From positions 1 to 64,000 of the forward strand of contig CACMKZ010000007.1 in NCBI GenBank assembly GCA_902614375.1: DNA of 64,000 nucleotides, read 5' to 3'. This DNA is from an uncultured Alphaproteobacteria bacterium. GTDB lineage: Bacteria; Pseudomonadota; Alphaproteobacteria; HIMB59; GCA-002718135. The notes under the pieces are model-generated. The model worked only from the letters and a program-made list of their open reading frames with translations. It was not told the DNA's origin and did no database searches. The position numbers were made by a program, and so were the translations under genes. This document shows positions 30,617-39,336 of this stretch, piece after piece; the first letter of the stretch is position 1; the number at the start of each line of letters is the position of its first letter.

Positions 30617-31882
30617 TCAAGAGTTATTAGTCATTAATTTTTGACTATTTTCTTTATTTGAATAAATTAATATAGGATCCGATTTTTTTTCAATTACATC
30701 TTTATTTATCACAACTTTATATAAATCTTTTTGATCTGGAGCTTTATACATAAGATCCATTAGTGAATCTTCTATTATAGATCTAAGTCCTCTAGCGCCA
30801 GTATTTTGGGATACAGCTAACTTTGCAATTTCTTTTAAAGCATCTTCTTTAATCTCCAATTTAACACCATCCATTTTCATCAAGGATTCGAATTGCTTTA
30901 CGATAGCATTTTTTGGCTGAGTCATTATTCGAATTAGCATATCTTCATCTAATTCACTTAAAGTGGTAACTACTGGAAGTCTTCCAATAAATTCTGGTAT
31001 CATTCCAAATTTTAATAAATCTTGGTTTTCTAGTTTTTTAAGTGATGAACCAACAGTTTTTTTAGTTTCTAAATCTAATTTTGAATTAAAACCAATTGCA
31101 GTTCCTTTTAATCTATAGTTAATTATTTCCTCCAAACCTGAAAAAGCTCCTCCACAAATGAAAAGTATGTTTGATGTATCTACTTGTAAAAATTCTTGTT
31201 GAGGATGTTTTCTTCCACCTTGTGGAGGTACGCTAGCCACAGTTCCTTCCATGATTTTAAGAAGGGCTTGCTGCACACCTTCTCCTGAAACATCTCTAGT
31301 TATAGAAGGATTATCACTTTTTCTTCCAATCTTGTCAATTTCATCAATGTATACTATTCCTTTTTGTGCACGTTCAACGTTGTAGTCAGATGCTTGTAAT
31401 AGTTTTAGAATTATGTTTTCTACATCTTCTCCAACATATCCTGCTTCGGTTAGACTCGTTGCATCAGCAACTGTAAAGGGAACATCTAATATTTTTGCTA
31501 AAGTTTGTGCCAATAATGTTTTGCCTGTACCAGTAGGGCCAACCAAAAGAATATTTGATTTAGATATTTCTATGTTATCGTTTTCTAAGTTAGAAGATAA
31601 CCTTTTATAGTGATTGTAAACAGCTACCGAAAGTATTTTTTTCGAATCTTTCTGTCCTATTACGTAATCATTTAAAAATTTATTTATCTCTGAAGGTTTA
31701 GGTATATCTTTTTTAACTTTGAATTTATTATTCTTATTATCTTCTTTTATAATATCCATGCATAGTTCTACACATTCATCACATACAAAGACTGTTGGAC
31801 CAGCTATTAATTTTTTAACTTCTTTTTGATTTTTGCCACAGAAAGAGCAAAATAATGAATCTTTATCATTTTTTTTATTCAT
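30617..31882 (-). CDS. clpX: ATP-dependent Clp protease ATPase subunit ClpX
   Basis: Unfoldase that feeds substrates to ClpP, 421 residues. The N-terminal zinc-binding domain has Cys12, Cys15, Cys34 and Cys37; Walker A is GPTGTGKT near 115; Walker B contains VYIDEIDKI; the ClpP-contacting IGF-type loop is present in slightly altered form (GTAIGFNSK). It shares one base with the clpP stop, so the two are translationally coupled. Confidence 0.97.
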   Translation of the reverse strand: MNKKNDKDSLFCSFCGKNQKEVKKLIAGPTVFVCDECVELCMDIIKEDNKNNKFKVKKDIPKPSEINKFLNDYVIGQKDSKKILSVAVYNHYKRLSSNLENDNIEISKSNILLVGPTGTGKTLLAQTLAKILDVPFTVADATSLTEAGYVGEDVENIILKLLQASDYNVERAQKGIVYIDEIDKIGRKSDNPSITRDVSGEGVQQALLKIMEGTVASVPPQGGRKHPQQEFLQVDTSNILFICGGAFSGLEEIINYRLKGTAIGFNSKLDLETKKTVGSSLKKLENQDLLKFGMIPEFIGRLPVVTTLSELDEDMLIRIMTQPKNAIVKQFESLMKMDGVKLEIKEDALKEIAKLAVSQNTGARGLRSIIEDSLMDLMYKAPDQKDLYKVVINKDVIEKKSDPILIYSNKENSQKLMTNNS

Positions 31883-32493
31883 TATTTCCTATCCTGTACA
31901 ACTTTGTCTATAAGACCAAATTTAATAGCCTCATCAGCTGAAAAATATTTATCTCTTTCCATTATACTTGAAATTTCTGATAATTTCTTTCCTGTATGTT
32001 TTGAATAAATTTCATTTAATTTCAATTTTGTTTTTTTAATTTCATTAGTTTGAATTTCAATATCTGTAACCTGCCCTTGCATACCACCACTAGGTTGATG
32101 TATCATAATCCTTGAATTTGGAAGAGAAAATCTCATTCCTTTTTCACCAGCAGTTAAAAGAAGGGAGCCTGCTGATGCTGCTTGCCCGATACAAATAGTC
32201 ATAATTTTAGAGGAAACATACTGCATGGTATCATAAATAGCTAATCCTGACCAAACAATACCTCCAGGAGAATTAATATAAAAAGAAATTTCTTTTTTTG
32301 GATTTTCAGACTCTAGAAATAATATTTGAGCACAAATTAGACTTGCAACATTGTCATCTATAGGACCAGTGAGAAAAATTATTCTTTCTTTCAACAATCT
32401 CGAATAAATGTCATAAGATCTTTCACCTCTTGATGATTGTTCAACAACCATTGGAATTAAATTATTTGTAATATTATCTATTGGATCTTTCAT
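31882..32493 (-). CDS. clpP: ATP-dependent Clp protease proteolytic subunit
   Basis: Tetradecameric serine peptidase partner of ClpX, 203 residues. Catalytic triad: Ser107 in GQAASAGS, His132 in [10 protein letters not shown] and Asp in the [12 protein letters not shown] segment (about 179). The oligomerisation and substrate strand [18 protein letters not shown] is typical. It overlaps tig by one base and clpX by one base. Confidence 0.97.
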   Translation of the reverse strand: MKDPIDNITNNLIPMVVEQSSRGERSYDIYSRLLKERIIFLTGPIDDNVASLICAQILFLESENPKKEISFYINSPGGIVWSGLAIYDTMQYVSSKIMTICIGQAASAGSLLLTAGEKGMRFSLPNSRIMIHQPSGGMQGQVTDIEIQTNEIKKTKLKLNEIYSKHTGKKLSEISSIMERDKYFSADEAIKFGLIDKVVQDRK

Positions 32494-33842
32494 TATTTTG
32501 TATCTTTAATGTCAAATGTTTTAACTTCAAGTTTTTTGTATTCATCTTCACTTAATTTTATAACATTTGTTTTGGATTTGGAAATAATTGAATCGATTAC
32601 TTTCTGCTCAATAAGAGGAGCTCGAATTGTGTCTAATGATGATGGGTTTTTTTCAAAATATTCCATAATCTGCTTCTCTTGACCTGGATATTGACTGCTA
32701 TATTCTAATATCCCTTTATTAATTTCTTCTTCAGAGACAACAACTTTCTCTTCTGAGGCGATTTGTTGCATTAATAAACCAAGTTTAACTCGTCTTTCTG
32801 AAATTTTTTTATATCTTTTTTTAAGATCTTCATCTTTCAGTAATTTATCGTCTTCATCTAAATTTCCTTCTTTTTTTGCATGCTCTAAACGATGCCATAT
32901 TTGATTAAAATCATCTTCCAAAACTCCATCAGGCAAATCAAATTTATAGCTTTTATCTAAATGATCCATTAATTCTTTTTTTTCTATTTGTTTAATACCT
33001 TGCTCGTATTGAGTTTTAATGTTGCTTACTAAGAAATCCTTAAGATCTTTTTCAGCTTTAAAACCATTCTTATCTAAAAAATCTTTTGTAAGTTCAAATT
33101 TAATTTTTTCTTCAATAGATATAATTTCAAAATTAAATTTTGTTTTTTTAAATTTATCATCTTTGAGAATTTTAGATAAATTGAAGCTTAATTCAACTTT
33201 ATCTCCAACTTTTACTTTTTTAGAAATCAATTCCTTATTTAAATTTGGAAGTATTCCATCATCAAAGTCTAAATCAATAGGAAAATTTTTTTGAGATTTT
33301 AAATATTCTGGAAGGTCTTCTTGAGTAGATTCAAAATTTACAATAACTTTATCAGTATTTTTAACTTGTCGTGAACTTTCAATTTTTTTGAAGTTTTTTT
33401 GTGAAGCAATAAAACTCTTAAACTGATCTTCCTCTGCTTTTTTGTCTAATTCAATTTCATATTTGTTTATTTTGAGATCTTTGAAATCTTTGAGTTTAAT
33501 TTCAGGTTTTAAATCAAATTTTAAATTTATAGTTATTGGTTTACTTTTTTCATAGTTACTAAGCTCAACTTTTGGAGCTCTAAAAAGTGAAAATTTTTTT
33601 TCTTCAATTAATTTTTTTGTATTTATATCTATTACTTTTTGAATAACTTCGTTTAAGACATTGTCTTCATATTTTTTTTTAACAATATTTAAAGGTGCTT
33701 TACCCTTTCTAAAGCCAGGTATGTTAACTGTTGGAAGTATTTGATTTATTTTATTGTCTACTTCAGTATCAATTTCTTCATATGGAATTTCCAATGAGTA
33801 TTCTTTATAAAGTTTTGTAGATTTTAATTCTTTTGTATTCAT
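32493..33842 (-). CDS. tig: Trigger factor
   Basis: Ribosome-bound chaperone and peptidyl-prolyl isomerase, 449 residues. The N-terminal ribosome-binding signature GFRKGKAP is at 43-50. A FKBP-type domain lies around 155-240 and a long helical C-terminal chaperone domain follows. It is the first protein gene after tRNA-Leu and runs into clpP with a one-base overlap. Compared with E. coli the PPIase domain is divergent, so isomerase activity is uncertain. Confidence 0.95.
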   Translation of the reverse strand: MNTKELKSTKLYKEYSLEIPYEEIDTEVDNKINQILPTVNIPGFRKGKAPLNIVKKKYEDNVLNEVIQKVIDINTKKLIEEKKFSLFRAPKVELSNYEKSKPITINLKFDLKPEIKLKDFKDLKINKYEIELDKKAEEDQFKSFIASQKNFKKIESSRQVKNTDKVIVNFESTQEDLPEYLKSQKNFPIDLDFDDGILPNLNKELISKKVKVGDKVELSFNLSKILKDDKFKKTKFNFEIISIEEKIKFELTKDFLDKNGFKAEKDLKDFLVSNIKTQYEQGIKQIEKKELMDHLDKSYKFDLPDGVLEDDFNQIWHRLEHAKKEGNLDEDDKLLKDEDLKKRYKKISERRVKLGLLMQQIASEEKVVVSEEEINKGILEYSSQYPGQEKQIMEYFEKNPSSLDTIRAPLIEQKVIDSIISKSKTNVIKLSEDEYKKLEVKTFDIKDTK

Positions 33843-33858
33843 AACTTTTTAAACCTGA

Positions 33859-33943
33859 TGGTAGGCCGGAAAGGACTTGAACCTTCACACCTCGCGGCAC
33901 TAGAACCTAAATCTAGCGTGTCTACCAATTCCACCACCGGCCC
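33859..33943 (-). tRNA. tRNA-Leu (TAG)
   Basis: 85-nt class II tRNA on the minus strand: acceptor GGGCCGG/CCGGCCT with a terminal G-T pair, D arm TGGTGGAATTGGTAGACAC, anticodon TAG in the loop ATTTAGG, a long variable arm (TGCCGCGAGGTGT), T arm AGGTTCAAGTCCT, discriminator A73, encoded CCA. It ends 16 bases before the tig start codon. Confidence 0.97.
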
Positions 33944-34010
33944 CTTTTATTATTAGTCTTTTATGTACAATAAATTAAAAAACAATAGAGAAAATAAACT
34001 AAATAGAAAA

Positions 34011-34088
34011 TGGGGCGAACGATGGGATTCGAACCCACGGCATCAGGCACCACAAGCCTGCGCTCTAACCAACTGAGCTACGCTCGCC
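34011..34088 (-). tRNA. tRNA-His (GTG)
   Basis: Minus-strand cloverleaf with anticodon GTG in the loop TTGTGGT and anticodon stem CAGGC/GCCTG. The acceptor stem GCGAGCG/CGTTCGC is preceded by an encoded G-1 that can pair with C73 before the CCA; this is the canonical bacterial His identity pair. The 78-nt span includes G-1 and CCA. It is divergent from the aminotransferase gene that starts 52 bases away. Confidence 0.97.
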
Positions 34089-34140
34089 ATATAACTTAAT
34101 TAAAAGTTTAATTTTTATATTAAATCGCTATATCAAAAAT

Positions 34141-35298
34141 ATGGAAGTTTCAAAAAGAATATTTAATCTCGAAACAGAAACTGCATTCTCTATTCTTGCT
34201 AAAGCTAATAATCTTGCTGCTAAAGGTAAAGATATTATTAATTTAGGAATAGGACAACCCGATTTTCCTACGCCAATAAATATTCAAGAAGCTGCAATTA
34301 AAGCTATTAAAGATGGTCATCATGGTTATACTCCATCAAATGGGATACTTGAATTACGAGAAGCAATTTCAGAATTAGTACTCAACAAATACAAAACAAA
34401 TATTAAACCAGAAAATGTTTTAATAACGCCAGGAGGTAAGCCTGTAATTTTTATTTCAGCATTATTGTTAGGTAGTGAAGATAGAGAAATAATTTTTCCT
34501 GATCCAGGTTTTCCAATTTATAGATCTATGATTAAATACAGCGGTGCAAAAGCTATCCCATTACAACTTTCCGAAAAAGATAATTTCGAAATTAATACTG
34601 AACAATTAAAAGAATTAATTTCTGATAAAACAAGTTTAATAATAATAAATAATCCAAACAATCCAACAGGATCATATATGAATAAGAAAAAAATTACAGA
34701 TCTTGTTAATTTACTAGAGCAGTACCCAAACGTCTCCATTTTAAGTGATGAAATTTACAGTAATATTATTTTTAATAATGAACAAATGCCATCATTATTA
34801 GAATATGAAAGTATAAGAGATAGATTAATAGTTCTTGAAGGATGGAGCAAAACATATTGTATGACTGGATGGAGATTAGGTTGGAGTATATGGCCAGACA
34901 ATTTAATTGAACATGCTAACAAAATATGTGTCAACTACAATTCCTGTGCTACCTCAATTTCGCAATATGCAGGATTAGAAGCAATAAAAGGTTCTCAGAA
35001 AGAAATAACAAAAATTGTTAGTGAATTTCAAAAAAGAAAAGAATACGTTTTCAATGAATTGAATAAATTAGAAAAAATTTCTTGTTTTGAACCAGGTGGT
35101 GCTTTTTATGCATTTCCCAATATTTCAAAAACTGGATTGAGTGGAAATAAATTTTCAGAAATCGCACTTGAAGAAAAAGGTGTTGCATTAGTTCCAGGCT
35201 CTAGCTTTGGAGATAATGCTGGAGAATTTGTTAGAATAAGTTTTGCTAATTCTCTAGAAAACATTAAAGAGGCAATTAATAGATTATCAACAATATGA
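34141..35298 (+). CDS. Pyridoxal-phosphate aminotransferase, class I/II
   Basis: Fold-type I aminotransferase, 385 residues, of the aspartate-aminotransferase-like subgroup I. The N-terminal motif GIGQPDFPTP (about 37-46), NNPNNPTGSY (near 177) and the PLP lysine Lys237 in EGWSKTYCMTGWRLGW are visible, with the substrate-carboxylate Arg in EFVRISFA near the end. The exact amino donor cannot be read from the sequence. It is the first gene of a plus-strand run with glnB (4-base overlap) and then glnA, which suggests a link to glutamate/glutamine nitrogen flow. Confidence 0.9.
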   Translation: MEVSKRIFNLETETAFSILAKANNLAAKGKDIINLGIGQPDFPTPINIQEAAIKAIKDGHHGYTPSNGILELREAISELVLNKYKTNIKPENVLITPGGKPVIFISALLLGSEDREIIFPDPGFPIYRSMIKYSGAKAIPLQLSEKDNFEINTEQLKELISDKTSLIIINNPNNPTGSYMNKKKITDLVNLLEQYPNVSILSDEIYSNIIFNNEQMPSLLEYESIRDRLIVLEGWSKTYCMTGWRLGWSIWPDNLIEHANKICVNYNSCATSISQYAGLEAIKGSQKEITKIVSEFQKRKEYVFNELNKLEKISCFEPGGAFYAFPNISKTGLSGNKFSEIALEEKGVALVPGSSFGDNAGEFVRISFANSLENIKEAINRLSTI

Positions 35299-35636
35299 AA
35301 AAAATAGAAGCAATCATTAAACCATTTAAACTTTCTCAAGTTAAAGAAGCTTTACATGAACTTGGAATATCCGGGATGACATTAGTGGATGTAAAAGGTT
35401 TCGGTAGACAAAGAGGGTCAACTGGTGGAATTGATCCTAATGATGGATATGATGATGAATTTTTAGCAAAAATGAAACTTGAAGTAATCGTTGACGACAA
35501 TCAAGTAGATGACGTTATTGAGTCAATAAAAACTAGCGCTTATTCAGGAAAAATCGGCGATGGTAAGATTTTTGTATCGAATATTGAGCAGGTAATTAGA
35601 ATAAGGACAGGTGAAAAAGACAGTGATGCTGTCTAA
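35295..35636 (+). CDS. glnB: Nitrogen regulatory protein P-II (divergent T-loop)
   Basis: Trimeric signal protein that senses 2-oxoglutarate and ATP/ADP and controls nitrogen enzymes. The 113-residue protein has the family start MKKIEAIIKPFKL, the B-loop/C-terminal signature SGKIGDGKIFV (near 83) and the C-loop RIRTGEKDSDAV. The T-loop, residues 37-56, reads GRQRGSTGGIDPNDGYDDEF instead of the usual GRQKGHTELYRGAEYVVDF-type loop. It is one residue longer, and a Tyr is kept at 52, near the usual uridylylation site Tyr51. It overlaps the aminotransferase gene by 4 bases and precedes the riboswitch leader of glnA. Confidence 0.92.
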   Translation: MKKIEAIIKPFKLSQVKEALHELGISGMTLVDVKGFGRQRGSTGGIDPNDGYDDEFLAKMKLEVIVDDNQVDDVIESIKTSAYSGKIGDGKIFVSNIEQVIRIRTGEKDSDAV

Positions 35637-35679
35637 TTTTTCTTTACTTTTATATAAAACCTAGTAATTAACCAATAAT

Positions 35680-35727
35680 CGTTCAACTCTTTTAGAGTCG
35701 GAAGTAGGCATTGTGCCGAAGGAACGC
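35680..35727 (+). ncRNA. Glutamine riboswitch aptamer 1 (glnA RNA motif)
   Basis: First of two tandem copies. CGTTC (35680-35684) pairs with GAACG (35722-35726) as P1; CTCT/AGAG forms a short arm followed by the conserved core GTCGGAAGTAGGC, and GCATTGTGC makes the third arm before CGAAGGAACGC. This layout, with the invariant GGAAGTA and GAAGGAACGC segments, is that of the glnA glutamine-binding RNA known from cyanobacteria and marine metagenomes. It lies between glnB and glnA. Confidence 0.9.
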
Positions 35728-35744
35728 ATGCAAAAGTTATAAAT

Positions 35745-35796
35745 CGTTCAACCTATTTTATATAGGTCGGAAGTAAGCAATAAGCTGAAGGAACGC
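35745..35796 (+). ncRNA. Glutamine riboswitch aptamer 2 (glnA RNA motif)
   Basis: Second tandem copy, 17 bases after the first. P1 is CGTTC (35745-35749) with GAACG (35791-35795); the second arm is ACCTA/TAGGT (35751-35755 with 35763-35767) and longer than in copy 1; the core GTCGGAAGTAAGC and the end CTGAAGGAACGC are conserved. The arms differ in sequence from copy 1 while pairing is kept, which supports two functional aptamers rather than a recent duplication. Confidence 0.9.
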
Positions 35797-35836
35797 GCAT
35801 CAAAAGCAGATTTCATAACTAGAGCATGATTTAACC

Positions 35837-35863
35837 GGGTAACGCTGGATAGCATACCCTTTT
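35837..35863 (+). terminator. Terminator-like hairpin before glnA (possible expression platform)
   Basis: GGGTA (35837-35841) pairs with TACCC (35855-35859), with an inner GCT/AGC stem and GGAT loop, followed at once by TTTT (35860-35863). The glnA ribosome site AAGGAG (35872-35877) begins 9 bases later. The position between the aptamers and the start codon fits a transcription-termination platform. The switching partner strand is not obvious to me, so the mechanism is inferred. Confidence 0.55.
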
Positions 35864-35883
35864 GTTGAAGTAAGGAGATAGAT

Positions 35884-37314
35884 ATGAAATTAAAAAGCTC
35901 GACTCCAAAAGATTTAATGTCTGAGATTAAAGATATGGACATTAAGATGGTTGATATGCGCTTTACTGATATACCAGGAACAACTCAACATTTTACAATA
36001 CCAATTAAATTTTTAGACGAAGATATATTTTCTGACGGACTTGGTTTTGATGGATCTTCAGTAAGAGGTTTCCAAGAAATTCAAGACAGTGATATGATTG
36101 TTTTGCCAGATGCAACAACAGCCTATATTGATCCATTTTTTTCAGAAAAAACTTTGGCATTACACTGTAATATTAAAGATCCTGTAACTTTGGTTGACTA
36201 TAGTCGTGACCCAAGAAATATTGCTAAAAAAGCTGAAGCCTATTTGAAATCATCTGGTATCGGTGACACAGCATTTTTTGGACCAGAAGCAGAATTTTTT
36301 GTGTTTAATAACGTTCAGTTTGACTCTGGATCAAATTTTGCATTTCATGAAGTTGATTCTGTTGAAGGTACTTGGAATAGTGGTGCTGATGAAAATCCAA
36401 ACTTAGGTCATAAGCCTAGACATAAAGAAGGTTATTTTCCTTTACCGCCAGTTGATACACTTCAAGATGTAAGAACTGAAATGGTAATGACAATGCAAGA
36501 TATTGGTCTTACAGTTGAAGCACATCACCATGAAGTTGCAACAGGTGGACAATGTGAAATTGATTTAGAATTTTCGCCTTTACTAAAAATGGCTGATGAT
36601 ATGATGAAATATAAGTACGTTGTTAAAAATGTTGCTAGACAACATGGGATGACAGCTACATTTATGCCTAAACCTTTGTTCGAAGATAATGGTTCAGGTA
36701 TGCACGTTCATCAAAGTGTTTGGAAAGACGGTGACACATTAATGTATAAAGAGGGTAACTATGCTAACCTAAGTGATTTAGCTCTAAATTATATTGGCGG
36801 TATACTTAAACATGCACCTGCTCTTTTAGCTTTTTGTGCTCCTACTACTAATTCTTATAAAAGATTGGTCCCAGGCTTTGAGGCTCCGGTGAACATTGTT
36901 TACTCTCAAAGAAATAGAACTGCATCTGTTAGAATTCCTGCTTATTCTCAAAGCCCTAAAGCAAAAAGAATGGAATTTAGATGTCCAGATCCAAGTGCAA
37001 ATCCATACTTAGCATTCTCAGCAATGTTAATGGCAGGATTAGATGGAATTAAAAATAAAATTAATCCTGGTGATCCAACAGATATAAATCTCTATGCTGC
37101 TAGCGATGAAGTTTTGTCTAAAATTCAATCTACGCCTGGATCTTTAGCTGAATCTCTTGAAGCTCTTGAAAAAGATCATGCATTTTTATTAGAGGGTGAT
37201 GTATTCACCAAAGATGTAATTGAGACTTATATTGGCTATAAAAAAGAGAGTGAGGTTGACCCTATTAATATTAGACCTCATCCACACGAGTTTAAACTAT
37301 ACTACGACGTGTAG
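35884..37314 (+). CDS. glnA: Glutamine synthetase, type I
   Basis: Condenses glutamate and ammonia to glutamine with ATP; dodecameric and cytoplasmic. The 476-residue protein has [18 protein letters not shown] (about 54-71), the ATP/Glu metal motif [28 protein letters not shown] ammonia-site region ([16 protein letters not shown]) and [21 protein letters not shown]. The length and Tyr404 in NLYAASDEV fit the GSI-beta class, whose equivalent Tyr is adenylylated, though the usual LPPEE flank is missing. A good AAGGAG lies six bases before ATG. Two glutamine aptamers lie upstream and a strong terminator follows. Confidence 0.97.
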   Translation: MKLKSSTPKDLMSEIKDMDIKMVDMRFTDIPGTTQHFTIPIKFLDEDIFSDGLGFDGSSVRGFQEIQDSDMIVLPDATTAYIDPFFSEKTLALHCNIKDPVTLVDYSRDPRNIAKKAEAYLKSSGIGDTAFFGPEAEFFVFNNVQFDSGSNFAFHEVDSVEGTWNSGADENPNLGHKPRHKEGYFPLPPVDTLQDVRTEMVMTMQDIGLTVEAHHHEVATGGQCEIDLEFSPLLKMADDMMKYKYVVKNVARQHGMTATFMPKPLFEDNGSGMHVHQSVWKDGDTLMYKEGNYANLSDLALNYIGGILKHAPALLAFCAPTTNSYKRLVPGFEAPVNIVYSQRNRTASVRIPAYSQSPKAKRMEFRCPDPSANPYLAFSAMLMAGLDGIKNKINPGDPTDINLYAASDEVLSKIQSTPGSLAESLEALEKDHAFLLEGDVFTKDVIETYIGYKKESEVDPINIRPHPHEFKLYYDV

Positions 37315-37336
37315 AACTATACTTGTCTCTATAAAG

Positions 37337-37362
37337 AAAACCGCCTTAGGGCGGTTTTTTTT
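37337..37362 (+). terminator. Rho-independent terminator after glnA
   Basis: AAAACCGCC, a TTAG loop and GGCGGTTTTTTTT form a GC-rich stem with flanking A and T tracts, 23 bases after the glnA stop. It is a textbook intrinsic terminator, isolating glnA from parE. Confidence 0.93.
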
Positions 37363-37398
37363 ATGTTTTTAGAACAACACTTTTGATAAGAAATATTT

Positions 37399-39333
37399 GT
37401 GGCTAAAAAATCTACTTATAATGCCAAAGATATTGAAGTACTTGAGGGTCTTGAGCCAGTTCGTAAAAGACCGGGTATGTATATTGGAAGCACAAATCAA
37501 GATGGTCTTCATCATTTAGTTAACGAAGTACTAGATAATAGTATAGATGAAGTTTTAGCTGGTCACGCGACCGATATAAGTTTTCAATATAAAAAAGATG
37601 GTTCAATAAAAATAAAAGATAATGGAAGAGGTATTCCTATTGATTTTCATCCAAAATATAAAAATAAAAGAGCACTTGAAGTAGTTTTAACTACACTTCA
37701 CGCAGGTGGTAAATTTAACAGTAATGCTTACAAAACTTCTGGTGGATTACACGGGGTTGGGATTTCTGTTGTAAATGCATTAAGTTCTTTATTACAAGTT
37801 CAGGTATTCAAAGATGGAAAAGTCTATAGACAAGATTACTCAAAAGGAAAGGTTAAGACAAAAATAAAAATTGAAAAATGTAGCAAAAAATTAAAAGGTA
37901 CAGAAATTTCTTTTATTCCAGATGAAAGTATATTTGAAGAAACACAATTTGTTGCAAAAAAATTATATAATTTTATAAATATGAAATCAGTATTAGTTGG
38001 AGGCACAACTATCAACTTTGAAATTGATAAAGAATTAATAAAAGATAAAACCCCTAACAAAAAAAGTTTTTTTTATAAAAAAGGAATTGAAGATTATTTT
38101 CAATTAGAATACGCAAGTAATTCTAAATTATTTGAAAAAAATTTTTTATTAAAATCAAAAATTAAAGATAATGAAAATTTTGAAACTTTAATTTCATTTA
38201 ATACAAATGAAAATTCAAGTTTAATGTCATATTGTAACACTATTGAAACACCAGATGGCGGCTCTCATGAAAATGGTATTCGTAATGGGATTCTAAAAGC
38301 TATAAAACTTTATGGCCAAAAAAATCAATTCTCAAAAATCAGTAATATCAATCACAGTGATATTTTTGATTACTCTAACGTTATTATTTCTATCTTTATA
38401 AATGATCCAAGTTTTGAAGGTCAAACTAAAAAGAGAATAATAATGCCAAATTTACAAAAAGAAATTGAAACAAAAACACAACAAGAATTTTTATTATGGT
38501 TAAATGCTAATAAGAAAAATTCAAAAATACTTTTAGATAATTTAATTGAAAGAGCTCTTCAAAGAACTGATTTATCAAAAATTAAAGAGTTAGATAGAAA
38601 AAGTATTAAAGAAAGAAATCGTCTTCCAGGTAAACTAGTAGATTGTTCGAGTAAATCAATAAAAGATTCTGAAATATTTATTGTTGAAGGCGACAGTGCT
38701 GGAGGTTCTGCTAAGCAAGCAAGAAATAGAGAATTTCAAGCAATACTTCCCTTAAGGGGGAAAATATTAAATGTTTATAATGTTGGGCTATCTAAAATTG
38801 CTGATAACAATGAAATACAAAATCTTATTCAATCTTTAGGTTGTGGTATTGGAAAAAACTTTGAAATTTCAAAACTTCGATATGAGAAAATAATTTTAAT
38901 GACTGATGCGGACGTAGATGGTTCACATATTGCAACTCTACTTATTACTTTTTTTTATAAATATATGAAAAGTTTAATTGATGAAAATAAACTATATCTA
39001 GCAATGCCTCCTTTATTTAAAATTTATAACAAAAATAAATCTTTTTACGCATATGATGAAAAAGAGAAAGATAAATTAATTGAAAAAGAATTTAAGTCTG
39101 ACAATTATAACATTACAAGATTTAAAGGTTTGGGTGAAATGCCAGCTGATCAATTAAAAGAGACTACAATGGATCAAAACAAAAGGAATCTAATATTGAT
39201 TAACTCTGAAAAAGCTAAAAAAGATATGAAGAATACCCAAAGTTTATTCGAAACCTTAATGGGAAAACAAGCAGAGTTACGTTTTAAATTTATTCAAAAT
39301 AATGCTAACTTCATTAAAAATTTAGACGTCTAA
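37399..39333 (+). CDS. parE: DNA topoisomerase IV subunit B
   Basis: ATPase subunit of topoisomerase IV, which decatenates daughter chromosomes. The 644 residues and the start YNAKDIEVLEGLEPVRKRPGMY fit ParE rather than the longer GyrB. GHKL ATPase motifs DNGRGIPID and SGGLHGVGISVVNALS are present, then the transducer domain and the TOPRIM segment VEGDSAGGSAKQARNREFQ with DADVDGSH near 518. The start codon is GTG (no in-frame ATG until codon 27). Five prime to it is the glnA terminator; glpK follows after 3 bases. Confidence 0.92.
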   Translation: MAKKSTYNAKDIEVLEGLEPVRKRPGMYIGSTNQDGLHHLVNEVLDNSIDEVLAGHATDISFQYKKDGSIKIKDNGRGIPIDFHPKYKNKRALEVVLTTLHAGGKFNSNAYKTSGGLHGVGISVVNALSSLLQVQVFKDGKVYRQDYSKGKVKTKIKIEKCSKKLKGTEISFIPDESIFEETQFVAKKLYNFINMKSVLVGGTTINFEIDKELIKDKTPNKKSFFYKKGIEDYFQLEYASNSKLFEKNFLLKSKIKDNENFETLISFNTNENSSLMSYCNTIETPDGGSHENGIRNGILKAIKLYGQKNQFSKISNINHSDIFDYSNVIISIFINDPSFEGQTKKRIIMPNLQKEIETKTQQEFLLWLNANKKNSKILLDNLIERALQRTDLSKIKELDRKSIKERNRLPGKLVDCSSKSIKDSEIFIVEGDSAGGSAKQARNREFQAILPLRGKILNVYNVGLSKIADNNEIQNLIQSLGCGIGKNFEISKLRYEKIILMTDADVDGSHIATLLITFFYKYMKSLIDENKLYLAMPPLFKIYNKNKSFYAYDEKEKDKLIEKEFKSDNYNITRFKGLGEMPADQLKETTMDQNKRNLILINSEKAKKDMKNTQSLFETLMGKQAELRFKFIQNNANFIKNLDV

Positions 39334-39336
39334 TTT

